From: Nitrospira sp.
GTDB lineage: Bacteria > Nitrospirota > Nitrospiria > Nitrospirales > Nitrospiraceae
Assembly: GCA_016873435.1 (NCBI GenBank)
Contig: VGXF01000001.1
Location: 1-64,000 of the forward strand
DNA: 64,000 nucleotides
Direction of reading: 5' to 3'
Shown here: positions 15,861-26,565 of the stretch, piece after piece
Position numbering within the stretch: position 1 is the stretch's first letter
How the letters are laid out: every line of letters begins with the position of its first letter
Notes under the pieces: model-generated
The model's input: only the letters and a program-made list of their open reading frames with translations
Told to the model about the DNA's origin: nothing
The model's database searches: none
Made by a program: the position numbers and the translations under genes

Positions 15861-15893
15861 CGGCTAATGCCTCGCTTCGTTCGAAGGTTCGTC

Positions 15894-17099
<1,206 letters not shown>

Positions 17100-17187
17100 A
17101 ACTCACGCTCCTTCGTGACTCACCCCAAAAAAAATTAGCTGCAATCCAAATTCAGGTTCTTCGCCGGCAGCACCATCTTCCACTCAA

Positions 17188-17206
17188 CCCTCAAAACACT
17201 TGAGGG
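17188..17206 (-). promoter_or_regulatory. Hairpin between tRNA-Thr and tuf2
   Basis: CCCTCAA and TTGAGGG form a perfect 7-bp stem with a 5-nt loop in the 171-nt spacer between tRNA-Thr and tuf2. No T-run follows on the minus strand, so processing of the tRNA-tuf transcript or mild attenuation is more likely than termination. No other gene or clear promoter was seen in this spacer. Confidence 0.35.
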
Positions 17207-17270
17207 CGTCTTCCGCTGGCTTAATCACGATACAGCCCAACTTAGCCAGAGGCTCGAGCGAAGCTTGGCA

Positions 17271-17346
17271 TGGAGCCCACGACGCGGATCGAACGCGTGA
17301 CCTCGTCCTTACCAAGGACGTGCTCTGCCAACTGAGCTACGTGGGC
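17271..17346 (-). tRNA. tRNA-Thr (GGT)
   Basis: The minus strand reads GCCCACGTAGCTCAG with acceptor partner CGTGGGC, discriminator T and encoded CCA. The anticodon stem CGTCC/GGACG encloses TTGGTAA, so the anticodon is GGT. The T arm is GCGTTCGATCCGC. It is the third tRNA of the cluster ahead of tuf2. Confidence 0.95.
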
Positions 17347-17410
17347 CACCGCCTCACACACCGTCATACGCGAACGCGCGCCACTAATTTCCGCTTCGCG
17401 TCTTCCAAGT

Positions 17411-17485
17411 TGGAGCGGGCGATGGGATTTGAACCCACGACAGCCAGCTTGGAAGGCTGGAACTCTACCACTGAGCTACGCCCGC
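17411..17485 (-). tRNA. tRNA-Gly (TCC)
   Basis: The acceptor arm GCGGGCG/CGCCCGC is followed by discriminator T and an encoded CCA. The anticodon stem CCAGC/GCTGG encloses CTTCCAA, giving anticodon TCC. The D arm has AGCTCAGTGGTAGAG and the T arm GGGTTCAAATCCC. It is second in the tRNA-Tyr-Gly-Thr cluster. Confidence 0.95.
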
Positions 17486-17528
17486 CCTTGTGCTTTCCGC
17501 TGCAAACTCTAGGCGTCAAGCTGGGGCG

Positions 17529-17614
17529 TGGTGGGCAGGCAAGGATTCGAACCTTGGAAGACATAAGCCAGCAGATTTACAGTCTGCCCCCGTTGGCCAC
17601 TTGGGTACCTGCCC
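17529..17614 (-). tRNA. tRNA-Tyr (GTA)
   Basis: This is a class II tRNA of 86 nt including the encoded CCA. The acceptor is GGGCAGG/CCTGCCC. The anticodon loop is CTGTAAA with anticodon GTA, and there is a long variable arm. It is first in the cluster, downstream of the promoter at 17768-17796. Confidence 0.95.
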
Positions 17615-17767
17615 GCTGATTCACGCCTCCGCCACATTTCTCAGACGCAACCGCATTGACTCAGAAACAAAAACAGACCACCCCACAGGCAACACACCGA
17701 TCTTCCGCCAACCAGAAAACAGGCGGCTTAGCCAGGATGATCCAAAATTTATTTTTAGAAACGCCGA

Positions 17768-17796
17768 ATTATATGCGGCGAGCCATTTCTTGTCAA
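17768..17796 (-). promoter_or_regulatory. Consensus sigma-70 promoter of the tRNA-tuf operon
   Basis: On the minus strand TTGACA (17791-17796) and TATAAT (17768-17773) are separated by 17 nt, a perfect consensus promoter. The discriminator TCGGCG is GC-rich, as in stringently controlled stable-RNA promoters. Confidence 0.88.
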
Positions 17797-17842
17797 GCTC
17801 ATTATTTTAGCAAAGAACGCCTTCAATGGCGGGAGCATTTTC

Positions 17843-17872
17843 TTGACTTCCGAAGGGCCTTTTCGCTATCGT
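17843..17872 (+). promoter_or_regulatory. Candidate promoter of the DUF4321 gene
   Basis: TTGACT (17843-17848) and TATCGT (17867-17872) are 18 nt apart, about 50 nt before the chosen ATG. The TTG of this -35 box could be misread as an upstream start codon for the next gene. Confidence 0.5.
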
Positions 17873-17923
17873 GTCGCGCGGTTCGGATTGTATTGGCAAC
17901 TGGACAGGCTACGGACAGAGCTC

Positions 17924-18187
17924 ATGAGAAAATCGCCCTGGATGCTGCTGCTCTTTATCCTCATCGGGGGATTGCTGGGAGGCATTCTTGGAGAGATTCT
18001 TCGGGTGATGGCCCCGCAGGAAGGCACAATTCAGCGGATCTTCACAACTGCCCTGACACCTGGTGTTGATCCGCCCCTCGTCATCAATTTTATTTTACTA
18101 AAAATCACCGCCGGCTTTACGCTCAAAATGAACCTGCTGACCTTCCTCGGCATGTTCCTGGGCGTCTACCTCTATAAACAAATCTGA
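17924..18187 (+). CDS. DUF4321 small membrane protein
   Basis: This is an 87-residue protein starting MRKSPWMLLLFILIGGLLGGILGEIL. It has a glycine-rich N-terminal transmembrane helix (about 6-28) and a second hydrophobic helix near the C-terminus (about 62-83). This arrangement matches the DUF4321 family, whose function is unknown. The frame extends upstream to a TTG, but that codon is the -35 box of a good promoter, so I use the internal ATG. It converges on uvrB, with 6 nt between the stops. Confidence 0.75.
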   Translation: MRKSPWMLLLFILIGGLLGGILGEILRVMAPQEGTIQRIFTTALTPGVDPPLVINFILLKITAGFTLKMNLLTFLGMFLGVYLYKQI

Positions 18188-18193
18188 ACGAGA

Positions 18194-20206
<2,013 letters not shown>

Positions 20207-20266
20207 TTTGGCATCTTAGCACAGCGGTTTCGTGACAGTCCCCGTCCGGCCACTTACGACTCAGGT

Positions 20267-20467
20267 ATGATCTTAGCGGCCGCACGACTGCGCGCCCTCT
20301 TTTTCGTAAGCCTTCTGATAATCTGGGCGGGCGGCTCCGCGCAAGCCCAGATCGTGCTCGACGGCGCCCTCACGTCCTCATTACTTGCCACCGCCACGGC
20401 GGTGATCGCCGCGCCATCCACTGAGGGCGGCACGGACGCATCCGCGATCCCCTGGTGGCACCTTTGA
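20267..20467 (+). pseudogene. Possible TPS-adhesin N-terminal fragment
   Basis: This is a 66-codon frame: MILAAARLRALFFVSLLIIWAGG, a plausible Sec signal peptide cut after AQA, then QIVLDGAL. The start of a mature protein at Q-I-V-L-D-G resembles the TPS (filamentous haemagglutinin N-terminal) domain of two-partner secreted proteins, which normally continue for hundreds of residues. Here a stop follows after about 38 residues. I read it as a leftover of a larger gene, or a short unrelated secreted peptide. The 115 nt downstream hold nothing I can identify. Confidence 0.35.
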
Positions 20468-20582
20468 CGGCCAGAAGCAAAACGTCCAGACAGACCGTCC
20501 CCCCGCAGCTAACGGCGAGGATGACACCCGCCTCGAGCAGCAGAGCGCACGCAACCACCAGCAGTCAGTAGCGACTCATGTC

Positions 20583-20837
20583 TTATTTGGAGAAAGGCTT
20601 GTTCGGAGACGTGATCTGCACGATGTCCTGGACACGGCGATCGCGCGCCTCGCGAAGCGCCTGGCGGCGCTTCCACCGATCCAGCGTCCACCAGCGGAGT
20701 TGCTTTGAGAAGGTCATGGGCGGGGGCGGTACGTTGCCGGCCGACTGGTGCTGAAAGTCGTAGCCTTGTGCCCCTTCGCGGTTGCGAAAGAACCGGTCGT
20801 AGAGGTGCTCGTAGAGTCCCTTGGAGGAATCCGCCAT
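20583..20837 (-). CDS. Hypothetical protein, 84 aa
   Basis: I do not recognise this family. The product MADSSKGLYEHLYDRFFRNREG... is charged and basic (WTLDRWKRRQALREARDRR), with no signal peptide or membrane helix. Its internal Pro run is PPPP. Composition looks like a real soluble protein. Only a weak ribosome-binding site (GAGAG) precedes the ATG. Confidence 0.5.
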   Translation of the reverse strand: MADSSKGLYEHLYDRFFRNREGAQGYDFQHQSAGNVPPPPMTFSKQLRWWTLDRWKRRQALREARDRRVQDIVQITSPNKPFSK

Positions 20838-20945
20838 GGTTTAGGCTCTCAGTTGGGCGCGCATCCTACCGTGACCCGCGATGCGATGCAACGGGAGACC
20901 CCTTGGAGGGGTTGACTTGGCCCGTTTCAAGCTTATTTAAGTTGC

Positions 20946-21605
20946 ATGTCGCAAAACAATGCCCCCAAAAACCTTAGTTTTGACGAACACAAAGCGGCCG
21001 AAGCCGCATTTGCTGGCCGCCCCCTTGATCCATCTTGGTCAAATTCCGCCCGAACGGTTTATGAAGGCATTCTAGCGGCCCGAGGCCTTCCCATTCCGGA
21101 GCCTGTTACGCCTGACAGTACATCAGCGGATGTGGCACCCGCGCCGTCACAAGCTAAACAGTCGGCTGCGGAATTGGACTCCACCGATGTAACGGTTTCT
21201 GACGACCCGCCCGCGTTGAAGATCCTCTCGCGTGAAGACGCGTTGCGAGCCGGCGCACTAATTGATGTTACTCCGATCGCGCACAAGCTGGGATTGAAAC
21301 TCCCGGTCGGCTTTTCGCGGCCCCTGTGGGAGCTCGGCATCACGGCCGCCCACAAGGTGCCTGAGGCGGAATTTGAGGGCCGCGTGCGCGACGTCCTCGC
21401 GGCTTTTCGGATTCGTCTGGCGGTCACACCCACGGCTAGTCCACTGATCGAATTTCCGGCGCTACTGGCCTTCCCGCCAGATCCAGTACCGCAAACCTGC
21501 CTCGTGTTCGCCGTCGCCCAGCCGGACATGAACGCGCCCGTGGCGCTCACATTCCTTCTGCCGGGCGAAGTCTCGACCAGCGTCCTTCCGTTGGGCAAAG
21601 AATAA
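20946..21605 (+). CDS. Hypothetical protein with DUF6573-like C-terminal domain
   Basis: This 219-residue protein has a Pro/Ala/Ser-rich linker around 50-85 between an N-terminal segment (SFDEHKAAEAAFAGRPLDPSW) and a C-terminal domain. The block SREDALRAGALIDVTPIAHKLGLKLPVGFSRPLW followed by VRDVLAAFRIRLAV resembles DUF6573 proteins, which are often found on mobile elements. No signal peptide or membrane helix is visible. It ends just before the convergent cca-like gene (1 nt between them). Confidence 0.65.
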   Translation: MSQNNAPKNLSFDEHKAAEAAFAGRPLDPSWSNSARTVYEGILAARGLPIPEPVTPDSTSADVAPAPSQAKQSAAELDSTDVTVSDDPPALKILSREDALRAGALIDVTPIAHKLGLKLPVGFSRPLWELGITAAHKVPEAEFEGRVRDVLAAFRIRLAVTPTASPLIEFPALLAFPPDPVPQTCLVFAVAQPDMNAPVALTFLLPGEVSTSVLPLGKE

Positions 21606-22937
21606 TTACAGCCGGGCGAGTTTCGCTACCAGCTTCAATTCGTCGGCTTTGCTTCGCACGACCCCGTCCAGGCGGGCATCCAGCAAACGAGTCAGAATCT
21701 TTTTATAGGCCGGTCCGGGCGTGAGCCCCAGCGCCTTGAGATCGGCGCCTGTCACGGACAGCTTGACATCACGATACTGGGAGCGATAGTCCAGCAGCCG
21801 CTTCCGAACGGCCTCGGATGACGCCCTGGCGATTAGAAGACACACCGTCTCATCCGCCAGACCATCCAGCGCTCGATAGATTGCGCTCGGTTTGGGCGCA
21901 GGCCGTTTTGCCAACCCGCGCAGAATCGTAGCCGCTCTGCCGTGGCCGGCCATGACCTGTCCCACGTCACGTGCTGGCAGCGCCAGTCGCTGCATCATGT
22001 CCTGCACGGCGTTGGGAGTCAGCCCCTCGACCAGCGCCATGAAATAGACCAGCCAGAGATTGTGCGGCCCGCCCGTCTCCATTTTACGGCACCGGTCGAC
22101 TGCCGCGCGCACCATCTCAAACCGCCGCGCCATGCCCGATGTCCAGATCAATTTTGGATGGACGAACCGCAGCAGCTTCAGCACGCCCAGCCTTGCCAGA
22201 GCCTTCTCCGGCTGCGCCTCCAACAGGATGAGACGCAGTTCGTTGCACAGCCGTTGACCGGACAGGTGCCCGGGCAGGTCCTGCCGCCCGGCTTCCACGC
22301 AGTGGCGCAATGTTTCCCCGTCCATCCGAAAACCCAGCCGCGCTTCCAAACGGACGGCGCGAAAAATCCTCGTCGGATCGTCCAAGAAACTTTTCGCATG
22401 CAGGGTCCGCAACCGTCTGGCTTGCACATCCCGCTGCCCGCCGAAGAGATCGACTAGCTCACCGAATCGACGCGCGTTGAGCCGGATGGCCATGGCATTG
22501 ACCGTGAAGTCGCGTCGAAAGAGATCCTGCATGATCGAACCGGACACGACTTGGGGCAGGGCCGCCGGCTGAGCATAGGTTTCGCTGCGGGCTGTGGCCA
22601 CATCCAGCGTCAGCTCGTCCGGCAACGTGATTGTCGCGGTGCCGAAGGCGTGATGGGCCTGCACGGTGCCATCTAGTTCGCGCCCCACGAGTTTGGCAAA
22701 AGCAATCCCGTCCCCCTCAACAACGACGTCAATGTCCGCCGATGTCTTGCTCATCAAAAGATCGCGCACGAAGCCGCCCACCGCGTAGGCAGGCAGCCCC
22801 ATCTCATCGGCCAGACGGCCGGCCGTTTGCAGCAGGATGAACCCGCGTGCCGACATTTGTGAGATCATCCGATCCCCGAGGGTGGCCGGCATCGGCCAAA
22901 CCGGTGCGCTAGCAGCAGGACGTGTGGTGGTCGGCAT
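21606..22937 (-). CDS. cca: CCA tRNA nucleotidyltransferase / poly(A) polymerase family protein
   Basis: This family adds or repairs the 3' CCA of tRNA. The 443-residue protein has the class II nucleotidyltransferase core: AYAVGGFVRDLLM (51-62) and the catalytic pair D68-I-D70 in ADIDVVVEG. The RRDFTVNAMAIRL motif, the FLDDPTRIFRAVRLEARLGF segment and an alpha-helical C-terminal body follow. The four tRNAs in this window already encode CCA, so a repair role is likely. Poly(A) polymerase members of the same superfamily cannot be excluded. The true start may be an internal ATG (residue 16, 24 or 28). Confidence 0.85.
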   Translation of the reverse strand: MPTTTRPAASAPVWPMPATLGDRMISQMSARGFILLQTAGRLADEMGLPAYAVGGFVRDLLMSKTSADIDVVVEGDGIAFAKLVGRELDGTVQAHHAFGTATITLPDELTLDVATARSETYAQPAALPQVVSGSIMQDLFRRDFTVNAMAIRLNARRFGELVDLFGGQRDVQARRLRTLHAKSFLDDPTRIFRAVRLEARLGFRMDGETLRHCVEAGRQDLPGHLSGQRLCNELRLILLEAQPEKALARLGVLKLLRFVHPKLIWTSGMARRFEMVRAAVDRCRKMETGGPHNLWLVYFMALVEGLTPNAVQDMMQRLALPARDVGQVMAGHGRAATILRGLAKRPAPKPSAIYRALDGLADETVCLLIARASSEAVRKRLLDYRSQYRDVKLSVTGADLKALGLTPGPAYKKILTRLLDARLDGVVRSKADELKLVAKLARL

Positions 22938-23310
22938 GGCCTAATTGTAACAGGAGCACGATCTCAAGGTAATACCAAAGGGCTTGCTGCCCCCCCCCAA
23001 ATGTTAGGCCACTGTCCTAGAGTCATGCGCACACCGGCTGCGGGGTGATCGTCTCCGGGTCTGAGGGCCGATATTCCAGTGAGCTGTGTAGGCGCTACGT
23101 CGCGTAGTGATGGCACCAGCGTTCGATTGTGACCAGCGCGCCTCATGCCATCGCTGGCCTGGTTTAAAAAGGGCCCCCGGTACTTGTTGTGCCACGCCTG
23201 CACGCCCACGCGGACATCGGAGAGGGGACAGGTCAGGGCTAAAGTCAAACATGTTCCAGGTGTGCTCTTTCATGGTGTCCTTCCGAGCCTCAACCTGATC
23301 CTCAACCTTC
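22938..23310. other. Gene-poor gap with transposase remnant
   Basis: This 373-nt interval has no intact gene. It holds a run of nine C (22990-22998), the decayed transposase tail at 23023-23133, and CTCAACCT-type short repeats near 23288-23308. Confidence 0.6.
23023..23133 (-). pseudogene. Transposase C-terminal remnant (IS3/IS481-type integrase fold)
   Basis: The minus-strand translation reads VTIERWCHHYAT, stop, RLHSSLEYRPSDPETITPQP, ending VCA and a stop. This is the C-terminus of DDE integrase-type transposases, which usually read WRxHYNxxRPHSSLGYRPPAPE. An in-frame stop replaces the residue before R-L-H. No start, no catalytic D/E residues and no convincing terminal inverted repeats remain, so it is a dead fragment. 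Confidence 0.7.
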
Positions 23311-24072
23311 TTACTTTGCCTTTAGAAAAATGATATCCCCGTAATAGGCCACCGCCGATTCCTTCGTATTGTCCGTGTCGCTCATGATCGCCACACCATT
23401 GATTAGCAGCGGTTCGCCGTTGAACGCCTTCTTGTAATCCTCATAGATGTTCCGCTCCTCGTCCTTCCACATCCCTACGCCATGCGCCCCGCTCTCCACC
23501 ACGACCATCTGCGCGAAGTCCGTGTAGGCGTTCTCGATGAACAGGCCCTGCGGCGCCGTCGCATCCCAGATGTAATTAATCGCCGCAATCGGAATGTCCC
23601 CAAAGATCAGCTTGCCCACCCGGTACTTGGCCTTTTTAACGAAGCTCACTTTGTCCGGATCGTATTTGAAGGTGATGTACAGCCGCGCCGGGTAGTCGTC
23701 TCCCTGCTTCGTCCTCACGTCGCTTGCCTTCAGGATATTGTCCACCTTCCAGCGCCAGCGAACGATCGGGTATTCCTTTGGGTCGATCCTCACGACCTTT
23801 GTCAGTCCGGAGGCCGATTCCTTACTAGTCGCCTTAACTACAACCGTGTCGCCATCTTTGACGAAGGCATAAGTCGTATGGACGGGGACTTTGGGGAACG
23901 TCAGGGGTTTCCAGCCGTCCGGTAGGTCGGCGCCCACTTTCACGGCCGAAAATTTTCCGACTTCGAGAACGGCATTCGACTGCGCCGCCACGACGGCCGG
24001 CAACAGCACTGTGCTGCCGATGAAGAAAAGAGCCGCCCACACGGCCCCTAGCGCATGATCGAGAAGAGCCAT
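23311..24072 (-). CDS. DUF3047 secreted protein
   Basis: The chosen start (MALLDHALGAVWAALFF) gives 253 residues with a signal peptide ending near AVVAAQS. The longer frame to 24117 adds residues without signal-peptide character. The body has the DUF3047 hallmarks DGWKPLTFPKVPVHTTYAFVKDG, IVRWRWKVDNIL and DDYPARLYITF. The C-terminus contains VVVESGAHGVGMWKDEERNIYEDYKKAFNGEP. The function is unknown. It overlaps the end of the flavoprotein gene by 25 nt, implying translational coupling. Confidence 0.85.
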   Translation of the reverse strand: MALLDHALGAVWAALFFIGSTVLLPAVVAAQSNAVLEVGKFSAVKVGADLPDGWKPLTFPKVPVHTTYAFVKDGDTVVVKATSKESASGLTKVVRIDPKEYPIVRWRWKVDNILKASDVRTKQGDDYPARLYITFKYDPDKVSFVKKAKYRVGKLIFGDIPIAAINYIWDATAPQGLFIENAYTDFAQMVVVESGAHGVGMWKDEERNIYEDYKKAFNGEPLLINGVAIMSDTDNTKESAVAYYGDIIFLKAK

Positions 24073-25595
24073 TTCAGGATCTTCTTCGTGCGGTCTGTAA
24101 AATGAGCCTTGCGCCACAGGTTGATGACGTGCTGGTTGACTTCCGCCTGCGTCGGGTAGGGATGAATGGTCGCCGCGAGCGTCCCGGCGCCAGCGCCTGC
24201 CTTCATCAGCACCGAAAATTCACCGATCATGTCGCCCGCGTGCGCCGCGACGATCGTCGCGCCCAACACCTTGTCCGTGCCTTTCTGGATGTGCACGCGG
24301 GCAAAGCCCTCCTCCTCGCCGTCCAAAATCGCACGGTCAATCGCGTCCAATTTTAACGTATAGGTCTCAACCTGGAGGCCCCGTTCTGTCGCGTCTTTTT
24401 CGTGCATTCCCACGTGCGCGATCTCCGGCTCCGTGAAGGTCGCCCAGGGCATGATCAGATCTTCCACGCTGGCCCTGCCCAGCCCGAAGGGATGGGGAAA
24501 CAGCGCGTTCTGAATCACGATCTGTGCCATCGCGTCCGCTGCATGTGTAAACTTGTACTTCGAGCAGATGTCGCCCGCCGCATAGATGCGCGGATTCGTC
24601 GTCTGGAGATGCGCGTTTACTTTGACGCCCTGCGTGTCGTAGGCCACACCCACGCTTTCCAAATTCAGCCCCTCCACGTTCGGCATCCGACCGACCCCGA
24701 TCAGAATCTCATCTACCATTACGTCATACTGCTTGGCGTGGGAGTTCACCGTCATCCGCTTGCCGGTGGCCGTCTTCTCAATGTTCAATTCCCGTCCACA
24801 GCAAAGCAGCTGCACGCCGTCGCGCTGCATGGACTTCAGGACAATCTCGGCCGCGTCGCGGTCCTCGTTCGGCATGATGCCGTGCGTGGCCTCGACGAGG
24901 TAGACCTCGCTGCCAAACCGCGCGAAGGCCTGCGCCAGTTCGCAGCCGACCGGCCCCGCACCGATCACGCCCACCTTGCGCGGCAGCTCCGTCAGTGTGA
25001 AGATCGTCTCGTTCGTCAGATAACCAGCTTCCTTCAATCCCGGCGTAAGTGGCGTGACAGCGCGGGCGCCCGTACAAATGGCAGCCTTGGTGAATTTCAA
25101 CTTCTGCTGACCCGCGTGGCCTTCCACCGTGATCGTCTCCGCATCGGCAAACCTCGCACTGCCAATATAGACGTCCACCCCGAGGCTCTTGTACCGGTGT
25201 GCCGAATCCATATGACTGATTCGCGCGCGCAGTTTACGCATCCGTTCCATCACCGCCGCAAAGTCGTACTGCACGCCGGCCGGCACGTGCACACCGAACT
25301 CCTCCGCACGCTTGATGTCCGCCCAGGCGCGCGCGGCCCGGATCATGCCCTTGGAAGGCACGCAGCCCACGTTCAAGCAGTCGCCGCCCATCAGGTGTTT
25401 CTCGATCAGCGCGACTTTCGCGCCAAGACTCGCCGATACCACGGCCGTAATCAGTCCCGCCGCCCCCGCGCCAATCACCACCATGTTGTACCGCCCGCTT
25501 GGATCAGGGTTGACCCAGGTCGGCGGATGGACGTTGGCCACCAGCTTCTGGTTATGCTCGTCGTTGGGAAGAACCGTCACCGGCCCAGTCGACAT
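24048..25595 (-). CDS. MerA-like FAD-dependent pyridine nucleotide-disulfide oxidoreductase
   Basis: This 515-residue flavoprotein is of the mercuric reductase/dihydrolipoamide dehydrogenase class. It has an FAD-binding GAGAAG near residue 42 and redox-active cysteines C73 and C78 in GGDCLNVGCVPSK. The NAD(P)-binding GVIGAGPVGCELAQAF and the C-terminal active-site HPYPTQAE are also present. It lacks the N-terminal heavy-metal domain and the C-terminal cysteine pair of true MerA, so mercury reduction should not be assumed. It is flanked by TVP38 (17 nt upstream) and DUF3047 genes; flavoprotein-TVP38 pairs recur in bacteria. Confidence 0.88.
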   Translation of the reverse strand: MSTGPVTVLPNDEHNQKLVANVHPPTWVNPDPSGRYNMVVIGAGAAGLITAVVSASLGAKVALIEKHLMGGDCLNVGCVPSKGMIRAARAWADIKRAEEFGVHVPAGVQYDFAAVMERMRKLRARISHMDSAHRYKSLGVDVYIGSARFADAETITVEGHAGQQKLKFTKAAICTGARAVTPLTPGLKEAGYLTNETIFTLTELPRKVGVIGAGPVGCELAQAFARFGSEVYLVEATHGIMPNEDRDAAEIVLKSMQRDGVQLLCCGRELNIEKTATGKRMTVNSHAKQYDVMVDEILIGVGRMPNVEGLNLESVGVAYDTQGVKVNAHLQTTNPRIYAAGDICSKYKFTHAADAMAQIVIQNALFPHPFGLGRASVEDLIMPWATFTEPEIAHVGMHEKDATERGLQVETYTLKLDAIDRAILDGEEEGFARVHIQKGTDKVLGATIVAAHAGDMIGEFSVLMKAGAGAGTLAATIHPYPTQAEVNQHVINLWRKAHFTDRTKKILKWLFSIMR

Positions 25596-25612
25596 GAACG
25601 CTCCTTACTGTA

Positions 25613-26350
25613 TTACGCCGCTGATTTCTTCGCGGTGTACTTTTTATACGCGATCGGCGCAAGCGCCAACAGGCCCAGTAGCATTAAGGCCATCAACACG
25701 TTCGGCGAGGCAATTTCCTTAAGCGAATTGATCGCCCCCAACTGCTGCCCCGCGTAAGCATAGATGAAGCTGGCGGGGATGATCCCGAGGGCCGTCGCCA
25801 CCACGTAGGTGCCCGGCGACACACGGGTCAGCCCGCAGAGCAGATTGACGATGAATAACGGGAAGATCGGAATCAGTCGGATCGTCAACAGATAGTTGAA
25901 ACCGTTTTTCGCGAAGCCCTCTTGAAACGGTTCCAAACGGCTACCGAACTTCGCCTCCACCCAGTCCCGCAGCAGATAGCGCCCGGCGAGAAACGCCAGC
26001 GTCGAGCCGGAGGTCGCCCCCAGGTTCACGTAGAGCGTGCCGACTACGCTGCCAAACAGAAACCCCCCGGCCAGTGTGAAGAACACCGCGCCCGGAAGCG
26101 AAAAGGCCACGAAGACGCAGTAGCTGACGATAAAGATAATAACGGAAGTGGTGTAATTCGCGTCCGTGAAGCCCCGCAGTGCGTCGCGGTTAGCTTTCAG
26201 CGCATCAAGCGAGAGGTAGGTGCCAAGATCAAAATAAAAGAAGGCCCCGATGGCAGCAATGAAAAGCACCGCGACGATCAGCTTGCCGCGGCCCGCCACA
26301 GGCGGGGCCGGCGCTTGCATTGATGCAGGTGAAGACATGAAAAGCATCAT
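25613..26350 (-). CDS. TVP38/TMEM64 family membrane protein
   Basis: This is a polytopic inner-membrane protein of the SNARE-associated/VTT (DedA-like) superfamily. I start at MMLFMSSPASMQAP (245 residues), which has GCGAGG about 6 nt upstream; the longer frame adds Arg/Pro-rich sequence of little coding character. Hydrophobic helices occur around 25-45 and 70-100. The family core LPGAVFFTLAGGFLFGSVVGTLY and the LTIRLIPIFPLFIVNL segment are clear. VTT proteins are implicated in lipid scrambling or transport. It is upstream of, and probably in one operon with, the MerA-like flavoprotein. Confidence 0.88.
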   Translation of the reverse strand: MMLFMSSPASMQAPAPPVAGRGKLIVAVLFIAAIGAFFYFDLGTYLSLDALKANRDALRGFTDANYTTSVIIFIVSYCVFVAFSLPGAVFFTLAGGFLFGSVVGTLYVNLGATSGSTLAFLAGRYLLRDWVEAKFGSRLEPFQEGFAKNGFNYLLTIRLIPIFPLFIVNLLCGLTRVSPGTYVVATALGIIPASFIYAYAGQQLGAINSLKEIASPNVLMALMLLGLLALAPIAYKKYTAKKSAA

Positions 26351-26565
26351 GGCGGCCTCGCATTGAGGTGTCAACTCTGGCTTGGAAACTCTCCGAGGGA
26401 GTCGTGGGAGGGGCCGGCACCTTGGCATCCAACCGCAAGACTAGTCCGGCAAGATCAGCGCAAAGACTGGGGTGTTGCGCTCTCGGCGGTGAAGGATTCG
26501 TTACATGCCCGGGTTAGTCAGCATGAGGCAGCCGCGTCCTGATGTTCGTGAGGTGCGTGGTTCCC

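Larger units (their letters stand above)
17615..17923. other. Divergent promoter region
   Basis: This 309-nt gap holds no gene. It contains the tRNA-tuf promoter reading left (17768-17796), about 150 nt of untranslated leader before tRNA-Tyr, and a candidate promoter reading right (17843-17872). The area around 17730-17815 is A/T-rich compared with the surroundings. Confidence 0.6.

Noticed and set aside
17843-17923. TTG-initiated longer form of the DUF4321 protein
   Set aside because: The TTG is the -35 box of a good promoter, and the extra residues are not typical of the family.
24048-25595. Mercury resistance (merA) operon
   Set aside because: The flavoprotein lacks the N-terminal metal domain and the C-terminal cysteine pair, and no merR, merT or merP is present.
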